DNA of 53,984 nucleotides, from positions 1 through 53,984 of the forward strand of contig NZ_BSYI01000038.1 in assembly GCF_030270585.1 (NCBI RefSeq), read 5' to 3'. The position numbers were made by a program, and so were the translations under genes. Source of the stretch: Paralimibaculum aggregatum (lineage in GTDB: Bacteria > Pseudomonadota > Alphaproteobacteria > Rhodobacterales > Rhodobacteraceae). This document shows, in pieces, positions 19,861 through 28,556 of this stretch; the stretch's first letter is position 1, and each line of letters begins with the position of its first letter. The notes below the pieces were generated by a model. The model had not been told where the DNA came from. It made no database searches and worked only from the letters and a program-made list of their open reading frames with translations.

Positions 19861-20214
19861 CTACGAGGCTTCCGCGCCGCCCTTCTGCCCGAGGCGCACC
19901 AGGACGCGCCCATCCTCCACCCTGGTCTCGAAGACCTCGATGGCGACGGTGGCCGGCGCGCCGACGGCGCGGCCCGTTCGCGCGCAGAACCGGCCCTGGT
20001 GAAGCGGGCATTCGATCACGCCGTCGATCACCATGCCGTCGGTGAGCGGCTCGTGCTCGTGGCTGCAATACCCCGATGTCGCGAAGATCTCGCCGCCGGA
20101 GAGGCAGACCGCCACGAGGCGGCCATCGACCTCGATGGTCTCGATGAATTCCTCTTCGAGCGCATCGACCGCCAGGGCGTCGTGCCATTCGGCAGCAGTT
20201 CCGGATTCCGACAT
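19861..20214 (-). CDS. mocE: MocE-type Rieske [2Fe-2S] ferredoxin
   Basis: The 117-residue protein is a single Rieske domain with the cluster ligands in CSH (C50, H52) and CPLH (C69, H72), followed by GRFCARTGRAVGAPA. It is an electron carrier, most likely for the fatty-acid-desaturase-like oxygenase encoded just upstream. This pairing is that of MocE and MocD of rhizobial rhizopine catabolism. The ATG at 20214 has GGAG eight bases upstream. A GTG nine bases further up overlaps the desaturase stop codon, so the two genes are translationally close. Pair identity is confident; the rhizopine substrate is not, because other moc genes are absent. Confidence 0.85.
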   Translation of the reverse strand: MSESGTAAEWHDALAVDALEEEFIETIEVDGRLVAVCLSGGEIFATSGYCSHEHEPLTDGMVIDGVIECPLHQGRFCARTGRAVGAPATVAIEVFETRVEDGRVLVRLGQKGGAEAS

Positions 20215-20219
20215 CCCGC

Positions 20220-21209
20220 TCACTCCGCGGCGACGGCGCCGCTCCGGCCCCGCTCGCTCTTCCAGGTCACGCCTTCGTGGCGGGAGATCTTCGACAGCAC
20301 ATCGGCATGCACGGACGGATAGCTTTCGCCGATCGGGTGCAGCCGGTCGCCGACCTCGTCATGCAGCCGCGCCAGCGCGTGGTAGGGCACCATCGGGCAG
20401 ATGTGGTGCTCGGCGTGATAGGACATGTTCCAGTGCAGGAAGTGGACGAGCCGGGTGGTGCGGGTGGTCCGCGTGTTGCGCCGCAGGTCGCCGCCCTCGT
20501 CGCATTCGGCGTGCTCGGCGATCCGGAAGAAGCGCATCAGCGGCTCGCCGACGAGCCGCGGCACCACCCAGAGCCAGAGCGGCAGCAGGCTGCCCGTGGC
20601 GATCGCCGCGGCCGCGATCCCGCCATAGAGAACGAGGATCACGCGGGCCTCGAAGATGACCTTCGGAACCTCGCTCTCGGGCAGGAAGCGGCGATGCTCG
20701 GGCTTGATGTAGCCGAAGGGATGCAGGAGGAACCAGCCGAGCCCGCGCTTCCAGAACACATAGCCGCTCAGATAGACGACATAGTCCCAGACCGTCATGC
20801 GCTCGGGCATCATGTCGGGGTCGTAGCCGCGGATCTGCGTGTAGGTATGGTGCCGGGCGTGCTCGTAGCGGAAGATCGTCGGCGGCACCATGTAGATCAG
20901 GCAGACGATCCAGTAGACGGTCTCGTTCAGCCACCTCGTTCGGAACGGCGTGCCGTGGCTGCATTCGTGCACGGGCGCGAAGAGGAAGGCCATGACGACC
21001 GCATGGGCGAACATTGCCGGCACCACCCAGAGGGTGCCGAGCGCCATCCAGGTCAGCGTTCCGGTAAACGCGATCAGGCCGATATGCCCCGCGAAGTGGA
21101 GAAGGGCCGTGCGATCCGTGCGCTTGGTGTAGGGTTTCAACGACTTGCGGTCGATCACCAGCTCTCGCCCGAAGGCGCGCTCGGTCTGTTCCTGCATCGT
21201 TTCTGACAT
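20220..21209 (-). CDS. mocD: MocD-like membrane di-iron desaturase/hydroxylase
   Basis: The 329-residue integral membrane protein of the fatty acid desaturase superfamily has all three histidine boxes: HECSH (81-85), HARHH (117-121) and HAEHH (about 277-281), separated by hydrophobic pairs of helices. It uses a di-iron centre and O2 to hydroxylate, demethylate or desaturate a substrate, with electrons from the Rieske protein encoded next. The ATG at 21209 has AGGAA seven bases upstream; an in-frame ATG at 21224 is an alternative. It lies 240 bp after the PanB-like gene on the same strand and probably belongs to the same catabolic unit, perhaps with its own promoter in the AT-richer gap. Confidence 0.85.
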   Translation of the reverse strand: MSETMQEQTERAFGRELVIDRKSLKPYTKRTDRTALLHFAGHIGLIAFTGTLTWMALGTLWVVPAMFAHAVVMAFLFAPVHECSHGTPFRTRWLNETVYWIVCLIYMVPPTIFRYEHARHHTYTQIRGYDPDMMPERMTVWDYVVYLSGYVFWKRGLGWFLLHPFGYIKPEHRRFLPESEVPKVIFEARVILVLYGGIAAAAIATGSLLPLWLWVVPRLVGEPLMRFFRIAEHAECDEGGDLRRNTRTTRTTRLVHFLHWNMSYHAEHHICPMVPYHALARLHDEVGDRLHPIGESYPSVHADVLSKISRHEGVTWKSERGRSGAVAAE

Positions 21210-21450
21210 GCTGTGGTTCCTCATGATCGTCGGTGCGCGGGTGGGCTCAAGCGGGCGACGGCCGGAAGCTCGGAGCGCGATTCATCCCTTTTTCTAATCT
21301 TTGTCGTGAAGGCGCCGTCTGCATGGCTTCGCGCGATTCATCGAAGTTTCCTCGGCCTCATCCATGAGCCTCCGCCGGATTCACCATCAATGCCGCCCGG
21401 CGGGCAAACCAGTAATCCCAAGGATATATCAATCCATCTAATGCAAAGGC

Positions 21451-22242
21451 TCAGACCCGATCGATCTCCATGAGAAAGTCCTCGAGTTCGCCCTCGGGCA
21501 TCGCGACGCCGTGGGCCTTGGCCGGAAAGCCGCCCGAACCGACCTCGTGGCGAAACTCCCGGAAGGCGTCGATGCGCTCCTGCTGCAGGCGGCGGTGCTC
21601 GGCGGCAAAGTCGCGATAGGCCTTGGCGTGGCGGGGCAGACGGTCCGTCCCGCTGCCGAGCACGTCGCGGGCGAAGAGGCATTGCACGTCGCAGCCCGCC
21701 CCGGCCCCGAGCGACATCGTGATCAGGGTCGTCCGGCGCGTGATCTCGGCCGCGACCGCTTCGGGAACCACCTCGATCTCGATGCCCGCGGCGCCGGCGG
21801 CTTCATAGGCCTTCGCCTGGCGGAAGAGCTCGATCGCCTGCTGCGCCGTCCGGCCGACAGCGCGGTAGCCGCCGGTCCATGTCCGCCACGGCGGCACGAG
21901 GCCGATATGGCCGATGACAGGGATGCCCTCGCGCGCCATTTCCGAGACCATATGGATGCTGGCGGCGGTGTAGACGGTCTCGGCGCCGTCCTCGATCGCC
22001 CGGAACGCCTCGCGCATCGCCTCGGTCGCGGTGACATGGCGGCCGTAGGGCAGCCCGAAGCGGAAGTGGCGCGACGGGGCCGCGCCCGGCAGGTGCCGGG
22101 TTTCGGGAGCGTAGACGGTGCCGATCATGTCGATCCCCGCCGCCTCCGCCGCGGCCGCGTCGTCCGCGCTGTCGATCCGCAGGAATGTGAGCTGCGGCCC
22201 GCCCTTGCGGTCGCGCAGCTCCTTGATCGTCAATCCTGCCAT
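21451..22242 (-). CDS. PanB-fold enzyme, diverged from ketopantoate hydroxymethyltransferase
   Basis: The 263-residue protein aligns along its whole length with PanB (3-methyl-2-oxobutanoate hydroxymethyltransferase; PEP-mutase/isocitrate-lyase superfamily): IPVIGHIGLVPPW, GGYRAVGRTAQQA and AAGIEIEVVPEAV. Only the catalytic glutamate near the C-terminal strand (E157, in EVVP) is kept. The metal-binding Asp of the GDSLG motif is replaced (IGTVYAP), the second Asp is lost (FGLPYG), and the glutamate of VKIEGG becomes TAAS. It is therefore unlikely to make ketopantoate. It sits between an SDR gene and mocD-like genes in a TRAP operon, so a catabolic lyase or aldolase role is inferred. Confidence 0.75.
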   Translation of the reverse strand: MAGLTIKELRDRKGGPQLTFLRIDSADDAAAAEAAGIDMIGTVYAPETRHLPGAAPSRHFRFGLPYGRHVTATEAMREAFRAIEDGAETVYTAASIHMVSEMAREGIPVIGHIGLVPPWRTWTGGYRAVGRTAQQAIELFRQAKAYEAAGAAGIEIEVVPEAVAAEITRRTTLITMSLGAGAGCDVQCLFARDVLGSGTDRLPRHAKAYRDFAAEHRRLQQERIDAFREFRHEVGSGGFPAKAHGVAMPEGELEDFLMEIDRV

Positions 22243-22280
22243 GGGTGTTTCCCCTCTTCATGCCGCACCGGGCGGCGCAT

Positions 22281-23051
22281 TCACTTGGCGGTGAACCCGC
22301 CATCGACGAACAGCATCTGGCCGGTCACGTAGTCGGAGGCCGGCGATGCGAGGAACAGCGCGGGGCCAACCATGTCGCCGAGTTCCCCATTGCGGTGGAC
22401 GGCGGTCCTCTCGGCGTTGCGCGCCATCAGGGCACTGTCGCGATAGAGATCCGCGGTCATCTCGGTCGGGAAGTAGCCGGGCGCCAGCGAGTTGCAGCAG
22501 ATGCCGAAGCGCGACCATGCCTCCGCCATGGCGCGGGTGAGCTGGGCGACGCCGCCCTTGCTCGCGCCGTAGGGGATGCTGTCCGGCATCGCCCGCACGG
22601 CCTGCACGGAGGCGATGTTGATCACGCGCCCCCAGCCACGCTCCTGCATGTCCGGCACGAGCGCGCGCGCCAGGAAGAACGGCGCCGAAAGGTTGAGCCC
22701 GATGGTGGAGGACCAGCTTTCCGGCGTCACCGCGTCCCATGGCTGGCGGAAGTTGAGCCCGGCGGCGTTCACCAGGATGTCCGGCGCGCCGAAGGGGGCC
22801 CGCGCCCTGCCGGCCAGGTCGTCCATATCCGCCCAGGCGGCGAGATCCGCCGACATGGCCGAACCGCGGCCGCCGGCAGCCTCGATCTGCGCGACCGTGT
22901 CGGCCAGACGGTCCTCGCGCCGCGCGAGGGCGACCACCGCCGCCCCGGCGCCCGCCAGCGTGACCGCGAGGGTGCGGCCGATGCCCGAGCTCGCCCCGGT
23001 GACCAGCGCCACCCGGCCGCCCAGATCGAAGAGATCGGGGATACCGGCCAT
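22281..23051 (-). CDS. SDR-family NAD(P)-dependent oxidoreductase
   Basis: This is a classical short-chain dehydrogenase of 256 residues: TGASSGIG (18-25), NAAG (95-98), catalytic Asn 120, Ser 148 (INIASVQ) and the YGASK motif (Y161, K165), with a C-terminal VTGQMLFVDGGF typical of the fabG/gluconate-dehydrogenase-like group. It would oxidise or reduce an alcohol/ketone, here presumably a step in degrading the compound imported by the adjacent TRAP system. Its ATG overlaps the stop codon of the TRAP large-subunit gene (TGATG), which indicates translational coupling. Confidence 0.92.
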   Translation of the reverse strand: MAGIPDLFDLGGRVALVTGASSGIGRTLAVTLAGAGAAVVALARREDRLADTVAQIEAAGGRGSAMSADLAAWADMDDLAGRARAPFGAPDILVNAAGLNFRQPWDAVTPESWSSTIGLNLSAPFFLARALVPDMQERGWGRVINIASVQAVRAMPDSIPYGASKGGVAQLTRAMAEAWSRFGICCNSLAPGYFPTEMTADLYRDSALMARNAERTAVHRNGELGDMVGPALFLASPASDYVTGQMLFVDGGFTAK

Positions 23052-24361
23052 CACCGCACCGCCCAGAGCGAGAGGTTGGGCAGGAAGGCGAGGATCAGGG
23101 TGGTGGCGAGCATCGCCAGCACATAGGGCACCGCCTGGCGCGCGACCGAGAGCACGGGCGCCCGGGTGAGGCTCGAGACCACGAACAGGTTGAGCCCCAG
23201 CGGCGGCGTGATGAAGCCGACCCCGAGCGCCGTCACCATCACGATCGAGAAATGGATCTCGTCCATTCCGATCTCCTGCGACAGCGGATAGAGGATGGGA
23301 GCCAGCACGACGATGTTCGGCGCCGCCTCCATCACGCAGCCGGCAAGGATCAGGATGCCGATCATCATCAGGGTGATCAGGGTCGGATCGTCGGTCAGCG
23401 AGGTGACGAAGACGACGAAACCCTGCGGCACCTGAAGCGCCGCCAGCGTCTGGGCGAGCGGCAGCGACATCGCGATGATGGGCAGGATCATGCCCACCAC
23501 CTTGGCCGAGCTCTCGAGCATGCTCGGGAAGTCCGCGACCGTGAGCGTGCCGATCGCGAGCCCGATGAGGATCGTCGTGACCACGGCGACCGCTGCCGCC
23601 TCGGTGGGCGTGAAGATCCCGGTATAGATGCCGCCGAGGATCACCACCGGCACGATCAGCGCATAGCGGCCCGCCCAGATCGCCCGCGCCACACGGGCGA
23701 ACGAGAACGCGGCGGCCTGGTTCTCGTAGCCGCGCATGCGGTTGATCGCGACATTGGTGAGCATGATCGAGACCATGATCATCACGCCGGGCACCGCGGC
23801 GGCGATGAACAGCGTCGAGGACGAGATGCCGAGGATCAGGCCGATGATGATGTAGGCGATGGAGGGCGGGATCAGGATTCCCGTGCAGGCGCCGGAGGCG
23901 ACCAGGGCGCAGGCATAGTTCCGCGGATAGCCCTGCCTGACCAGGCGGTCGATGGTCATCCGCCCGATCGCGGCCGCACCTGCCGCATCGGAGCCCGAGA
24001 TGCAGGAGAAGAACCCGCAGCACAGGACGGTCGCCGTGCCGAAGCCGCTCCGCAGCGTCCCGGTGAGCGCATCGGCGATGTCGAGCAGCTTGTCGGAAAG
24101 CCCGCTGCGCACCAGCACGTCGCCGGTCAGCACGAAGAGCGGCACGGCGATCAGCGCGAAGCTGTCGATCCCGTCGAAGAGGGACTCCCCGAGCAATGAC
24201 AGCGGCACGACCTCGGTGGCCAGGAGGAGCGCCAGCGCGCCCAGGCCCAGCACGACCCAGACGCGGACGCCCAGCACCAGCAGGACCACCATCCCGATCA
24301 TCGGCAGATAGAAGGTCCAGCCGAGCTCGGCGGCGCCGGCTTGTTCGAATTGCAGGTAAAT
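23051..24361 (-). CDS. dctM: TRAP transporter large permease subunit (DctM)
   Basis: This is a DctM-family membrane protein with about twelve helices, including PLFVLTGDVLVRSGL, SGACTGILIPPSIAYIIIG, YTGIFTPTEAAAVAVV and GVGFITPPLGLNLFVVSS. With DctQ it forms the ion-driven membrane part of the TRAP carrier. The first in-frame ATG (24301) gives 416 residues but leaves an unusually short N-terminus. The frame extends upstream without a stop to an ATT at 24361, which has GGAG eight bases before it and lies 12 bp after the dctQ stop. I therefore propose a rare ATT start (436 residues), or an ATG lost by mutation. Confidence 0.88.
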   Translation of the reverse strand: MYLQFEQAGAAELGWTFYLPMIGMVVLLVLGVRVWVVLGLGALALLLATEVVPLSLLGESLFDGIDSFALIAVPLFVLTGDVLVRSGLSDKLLDIADALTGTLRSGFGTATVLCCGFFSCISGSDAAGAAAIGRMTIDRLVRQGYPRNYACALVASGACTGILIPPSIAYIIIGLILGISSSTLFIAAAVPGVMIMVSIMLTNVAINRMRGYENQAAAFSFARVARAIWAGRYALIVPVVILGGIYTGIFTPTEAAAVAVVTTILIGLAIGTLTVADFPSMLESSAKVVGMILPIIAMSLPLAQTLAALQVPQGFVVFVTSLTDDPTLITLMMIGILILAGCVMEAAPNIVVLAPILYPLSQEIGMDEIHFSIVMVTALGVGFITPPLGLNLFVVSSLTRAPVLSVARQAVPYVLAMLATTLILAFLPNLSLWAVR

Positions 24362-24373
24362 GGCTCTGTCTCC

Positions 24374-24934
24374 TCAGTCGAAAATCTGCTCGCCCTCGTA
24401 GACCGGACGGCCGTGGCGCAGATCGCTCACGTCGCGGCGGATCGACTGGACGAGCCTGAGCATGATCAGCAGGAACCCGAACGGCACCGCCACGAGGAAC
24501 CAGGCGAGGCTGATCTCGAGGCCATGCGTCACGGAGCCGAACCGGATCGAGGTCAGCACCGGGTCGATCGACCAGTAGAGCGCGAAGACGGCCAGCAGGA
24601 CCGCCATCAGGTCGCCGAAGATGTTGGCGACGGCCCGCGCGCGCCGCGGCAGCAGCCGCACGGCGAAGTCGATCCGGATGTGGCAGCGGTCACGCACGGC
24701 GACCGCACAGCCGATCCAGGCGAGATAGACGAAGGCGTAGCGGGCGGCCTCCTCGCCCCAGAGCGAGGAGTAGGACAGCGCGAAGCGCCGGATCACCTCG
24801 ACCGCGATCGTCAGCACGATGAGCGTGTAGAAGGTGAGCAGCAGCCATCGCTCGCCGTTGCGGTCAATCGCCCGCAGACAGCGAGTGAGGCGGGAGCCTT
24901 CCGGCTCTCCGCCCCCGGCACGATCGGGCTGCAT
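24374..24934 (-). CDS. dctQ: TRAP transporter small permease subunit (DctQ)
   Basis: The 186-residue protein has four membrane segments typical of DctQ: WLLLTFYTLIVLTIAVEV, then YAFVYLAWIGCAVAVRD, IFGDLMAVLLAVFALYW and ISLAWFLVAVPFGFLLIML. The conserved Trp-Glu-Glu-Ala region (WGEEAARY) and the RDRCHIRID loop between helices two and three are present. The ATG lies two bases after the dctP stop and the gene ends 12 bp before the proposed dctM start, so P, Q and M are one transcript. Confidence 0.9.
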   Translation of the reverse strand: MQPDRAGGGEPEGSRLTRCLRAIDRNGERWLLLTFYTLIVLTIAVEVIRRFALSYSSLWGEEAARYAFVYLAWIGCAVAVRDRCHIRIDFAVRLLPRRARAVANIFGDLMAVLLAVFALYWSIDPVLTSIRFGSVTHGLEISLAWFLVAVPFGFLLIMLRLVQSIRRDVSDLRHGRPVYEGEQIFD

Positions 24935-24936
24935 GC

Positions 24937-26097
24937 TCAGACGTCGTGCACGTAGTAGACGCCTCGGGTGTTGGCGGCCTCGTTCAGCTTCTCGAAGACC
25001 TCCAGGGAGCCCGCGAGTTCCTTCTTGAACGCGTCCCAGGCCGGGAGGTGATGGCCGGCCTTCGCGACCCATTGCGCGAGCTCGTCCTCGGTCGGCACGT
25101 AGAACTGCACGCCGCCGGATGCCAGATCGGCCATCGAGTAGGCCCGCGCTGCCGGAACCTTGGCGAGGTTCTGGTGCATCGTGGTCTCGCTGGCGAAGAC
25201 GATGCCCTCCCGGATGTCGGACGGCAGCCCGTTGAACCATTCGAGATTGCAGGAATAGACTTGGGTGTTGGGAACCGTCTGCGCGAAGGTGACCCAGGAG
25301 AGGGTGTTCCTGAAGCCGAAGATCTGCAGCCCCTGGACCGACGGATCGAGCGCGTCGGCAACGCCCTGCTTCAGCGCCGAGGGGGTCTCGCCCCAGGCGA
25401 TCGGCGTCGGGTTCGCGCCGAGCAGCTGATAGAGTTTCGAGAGGATCTTGGATCCGGGGATGCGGAACTTCACGCCATCGAGCTGGTCCGGTGTCCGGAT
25501 CGGCTCCTCGAAGCCGCGCCGCAGCGACACGGTGCGCGGATCGACCGTCACATACCAGAGCGCCTTGAAGCCGCGTGCCTCGATCATCGGGTTCACCTCG
25601 TCGGCCCAGGCCTTCGAGGTCACGAGGTTCACCGCCTGCTGGTTCTTGCCGCACCAGTAGGGAATGTTGACGAGATCGACCACCGGCGCGAAGGGCGCGA
25701 AGTTCGACAGCGAGTGCTGCGCCGACTGGATCGTGTTGGCCTGCACCTTCTGCGCGAGCTGGCTGCCGGCGCCGAGCTGACCGCCGGGCACGAGCTTCAC
25801 ATAGACCCTGCCGAGGGTCATGTTCTGGATGTTCTCCTTGAAGTCGAGCTGCATCAGCGGCATGCCGCGGCTCGCCCCGATCACGTAGGGCGTGGCCACG
25901 ATCATGGTGTGCTCTGCGGCGGCCTTCCTCTCGCGCTCCTCCTTCGCGGTCTGCGCCATCGCCTCCGACGACAGGAGCGCGCCCCCCGCCGCGCCCACGA
26001 GCGCCGCCGTCAGCCCGTACCGCCCGCTCGCCCGCAGGAACGCGCGGCGCTCCTCCGATGCCAGGCCGGTGTTCTTCGTATCTGCGTGATGGTCCAC
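24937..26097 (-). CDS. dctP: TRAP transporter substrate-binding protein (DctP)
   Basis: The 386-residue protein starts at GTG with GGGAGGAC close upstream. It has a twin-arginine-type signal (ERRAFLRASGRYGLTAALVG, from about residue 16) ending near SSEAMAQ, which suggests export in folded form. The mature part shows the DctP fold, with the conserved YVTVDPRTVSLRRGFEEPIR hinge region (R205/R206-like substrate arginines), VKFRIPGSKI, and WGETPSALKQGVADALDPSV, where the family normally has a P-x-E-x-Y/x-A-L-x-x-G motif. The ligand is probably an organic acid, as for most TRAP systems. It is the first transport gene of the operon controlled by the divergent LysR. Confidence 0.9.
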   Translation of the reverse strand: MDHHADTKNTGLASEERRAFLRASGRYGLTAALVGAAGGALLSSEAMAQTAKEERERKAAAEHTMIVATPYVIGASRGMPLMQLDFKENIQNMTLGRVYVKLVPGGQLGAGSQLAQKVQANTIQSAQHSLSNFAPFAPVVDLVNIPYWCGKNQQAVNLVTSKAWADEVNPMIEARGFKALWYVTVDPRTVSLRRGFEEPIRTPDQLDGVKFRIPGSKILSKLYQLLGANPTPIAWGETPSALKQGVADALDPSVQGLQIFGFRNTLSWVTFAQTVPNTQVYSCNLEWFNGLPSDIREGIVFASETTMHQNLAKVPAARAYSMADLASGGVQFYVPTEDELAQWVAKAGHHLPAWDAFKKELAGSLEVFEKLNEAANTRGVYYVHDV

Positions 26098-26107
26098 GCT
26101 GTCCTCC

Positions 26108-26380
26108 CTATACTTCGTTTGTTGTTGTCCGCATCGCGCGCCGCCGCTCCGCCTGCAGGGTTCCCCTCACGAGCAGGGCGGACGAGACGACCAGGAGGAG
26201 AAACTCCCCCACATTTCCGACCAGCGCCGCCGGGATCTGCTCGTCGCCCCGCGTCGAAAGCCTGGTCACGACATTAGCGCCATAGATGAAAAGGCAGAGC
26301 CCGGCGGCATGGATCGATGCCGGGAGCCGCCGTCTTCTTGCCTCGGCCTCGCCATCTGTCTTCTGTTCTGGTGAGCCCAA
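26108..26380 (-). CDS. Small two-helix membrane protein at head of TRAP operon
   Basis: The 90-residue frame ends 10 bp before the dctP start on the same strand. It has two hydrophobic segments (PASIHAAGLCLFIYGANVV, about 20-38, and ALVGNVGEFLLLVVSSALLV, about 51-70) and basic flanks that place both termini in the cytoplasm. No family is recognised. Its position as the first gene after the divergent promoter and its tight spacing support a real gene; it could be a small accessory or leader protein for the transporter. Confidence 0.5.
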   Translation of the reverse strand: MGSPEQKTDGEAEARRRRLPASIHAAGLCLFIYGANVVTRLSTRGDEQIPAALVGNVGEFLLLVVSSALLVRGTLQAERRRAMRTTTNEV

Positions 26381-26604
26381 GACCTACCTCCAGCGTTCAG
26401 CGCCACGATCGACAGGACTGCCATCCAAGGCCGCGGGATCTCTGCAGAAACGTGACACGACGCAGCGAACCCGAGGCGATCGAGGCAGGTCGCAGGCCGG
26501 TGAGCGAGCGCCTGTCATCAGTGCGCCCAGCTTCCGTATGGGCGCCAGCTTGACAAGCGAGAATTCGCCGATAATTTTTAGAAAAACTAATGAATGGAAC
26601 CGGG

Positions 26605-27486
26605 ATGAAGCTGCCATCGCTGAAAGCGCTCCAGACCTTCGAAGCAGCCTCGCGCCACGGCAGTTTCACCAAGGCGGCGGACGAGCTGGGCGTGACCCAG
26701 GGCGCGGTGAGCGCCCAGATCGCCAATCTCGAGGACGCGCTCGGCGTGAAGCTCTTCATCCGGAGCACGCGGCAGGTTCATCTGAGCGACCGCGGCAGGG
26801 GCCTCGCACGGGCCTGCCGGCGCGCCTTCGACGGGATAGCCGAGGAGGTCGCGCTCATCAGGGCAGGCTCCTCGGAGAAGGTGCTCACGATCTCGGTCAG
26901 CACCTTCGTCACCACCAAATGGCTGTCCCGCCGCCTCTCCTCCTTCCTCGAGCGCTATCCCGACATCGCGGTGCGGTTCCACCATTCCGTCAACGAGCCG
27001 GATTTCTCGGCGGAGAATGTCGATCTGACCATTCGCTGGGGGCGGCAGGACGACGAGGCGCTCGGCGGTGAGCTCTGGCTCGAGACCAGCAAGCGCGCGA
27101 TGTGCAGCCCGCAGCTCTGCAAAGGCCCGGTGCCACTCGAGGCATTGGCCGATCTGCGGTCCCACACGCTGCTGCGCGACGTTCCGCGCATCGATCTCTG
27201 GGACCGCTGGTTCGAGCTGGCCGGCCTCGAGCTCACGCCCGATCAGCCCTCGAACGTGCTGAAGGACCCGGTGGTGCGCGTCCAGGCCGCGGTCGACGGC
27301 CTCGGCGTGGTCCTCGCCGACGACCTCGCGCTGGACGACATCGCGGCCGGCCGCCTGGTCGAGCCGTTCGACATCGAGGTCACCGGCTATGGCTACCACC
27401 TGATCCCGGCGCGCCAGCCGGACGAGAGACCCGCGCTCCGAAAGTTCCGGGCCTGGCTTCACAGCGAGATATCGGGCCTCGGCTGA
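26605..27486 (+). CDS. LysR-family regulator, GcvA-like
   Basis: The protein has about 293 residues. The N-terminal helix-turn-helix reads LKALQTFEAASRHGSFTKAA and ELGVTQGAVSAQIANLEDAL, followed by the GcvA-type pattern LSDRGRGLARACRRAFDGIA and an effector domain with VDLTIRWGRQDDEALGGE. I prefer the ATG at 26605 (MKLPSLKAL), which has GGAA upstream, over the ATG at 26590, which has no ribosome site. It is divergent from the TRAP/SDR/PanB-like operon across about 220 bp and is the likely inducer-responsive activator of that operon. Confidence 0.9.
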   Translation: MKLPSLKALQTFEAASRHGSFTKAADELGVTQGAVSAQIANLEDALGVKLFIRSTRQVHLSDRGRGLARACRRAFDGIAEEVALIRAGSSEKVLTISVSTFVTTKWLSRRLSSFLERYPDIAVRFHHSVNEPDFSAENVDLTIRWGRQDDEALGGELWLETSKRAMCSPQLCKGPVPLEALADLRSHTLLRDVPRIDLWDRWFELAGLELTPDQPSNVLKDPVVRVQAAVDGLGVVLADDLALDDIAAGRLVEPFDIEVTGYGYHLIPARQPDERPALRKFRAWLHSEISGLG

Positions 27487-28556
27487 ATGATCCGGCGGAC
27501 AAGCCTGCGCCCCGTGCTGCACGCCGCGGCACCAACCCCCGGCCCTCCGGACAGCCCCGGAGCGCTCAGGCGCCGCCGAGCCATCCTGCACGCGCGTCCT
27601 CCTCGCGTACACCGATGCATCCGGACAGGACCTCCGGGGCATCCGGACATCCTGACCGCTGCGGCAGGGCGAGACTTCCCGATTTCAGCCGGCTCCTCCC
27701 TGTCCAAGGGTCCGCGCGGTGCCATCGAGGCAGCCGCGCGCGGCGCAGCATACGCACCAAGGCGCTGGCGATGCGTCGCGCGCGGCGGGCTTCTGAGCGA
27801 TGCGGTTCGGATCATTCGCTGCTTCCGCCCATGTGCGCATCACGGGCTTTCCGATCGGGGGGTCGTCAAGCGGGAGCCTGTGGGTGTTGTGGATCAAGCG
27901 ATCGAAGACGGCGTCCGCAGAAATGGGCACGTCCCGCCGGAGACGGGGATCTTCGAGAACAATCGCTGCCAGCAAGGCATCGACGGGAAGCTGGTTGGTG
28001 ATGAGCATGGAGCCGGCCCGGTAGTGGTCCTCGACAATTTCCATGAGCCGACACAGCTAGCGCCCGTGAGCATGGATCGTGACCGTGACCAGAGAAGGCG
28101 TGGGCGCGCTGGAGCGATGAGGAGAGGGCGATCATCCGGCTGATGGTGGGTCTGGCCCCTTTGGCGGCTGCCTTGGAGCGACGCGCTGAGCTTGGAGGAA
28201 GAGCTGTGAGCCCCATTGCTGTCTACGCGACTGAGGCGACATATGAAACGTTTGAACGACCCCGGTTTGAACTGACAGGTCCTTGAATACGGCGTGCTGC
28301 TGCCCAAAGAACCAGGTTGGCATCGTTCGGTTCGAAACGTCTGACCTTCACGATGGCGATCATGGGCCAGCATTGTTCGGTGGGAGGCTCTCCAAGTTGG
28401 AGGAACGCGCACTTCCAGGTTGTCAGCGTGACACAATGCGCTCTACGTTTCATACCGCAACACGCGAGAATGCTGAACCGGGCTGAGTTGCCTCGTCATT
28501 CGTGCAGTTTCCACATTGGTGTGAAGGCTTGATTTTCATGAAGGTTTGCGCGGCAG
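27487..28556. other. 1.07-kb gap between LysR gene and Zorya operon; IS21 debris and promoter region
   Basis: No intact gene is present. An IstB fragment lies at about 27830-28050. From about 28080 to 28556 the GC content falls well below the surroundings; a short unidentified coding-like piece (WSDEERAIIRLMVGLAPLAA, + strand, near 28105) and several poly-purine tracts occur there. The last 150 bases before zorA are the likely location of its promoter. Confidence 0.5.
27830..28050 (-). mobile_element. IS21-family IstB ATPase fragment
   Basis: The minus-strand frame starting at about 28044 reads EIVEDHYRAGSMLITNQLPV and later ISADAVFDRLIHNTHRLPLD. These are the C-terminal sensor region of IstB (normally DRYxxxSTIVTSQLPV... 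DAILDRLVHNAHRIEL). A stretch of about 20 residues between the two blocks does not match, and the N-terminal AAA+ part with the Walker motifs is missing. It is a remnant marking the left edge of the Zorya island. Confidence 0.7.

Noticed and set aside
19861-21209. Claiming a rhizopine catabolism locus from mocD/mocE-like genes alone
   Set aside because: None of the other moc genes or an inositol-type ABC transporter is present in the window; only the enzyme type is supported.
21451-22242. Annotating the PanB-like genes as panB for pantothenate synthesis
   Set aside because: Key metal and substrate residues are missing, no panC or panD is nearby, and both copies sit in transport/catabolic operons.
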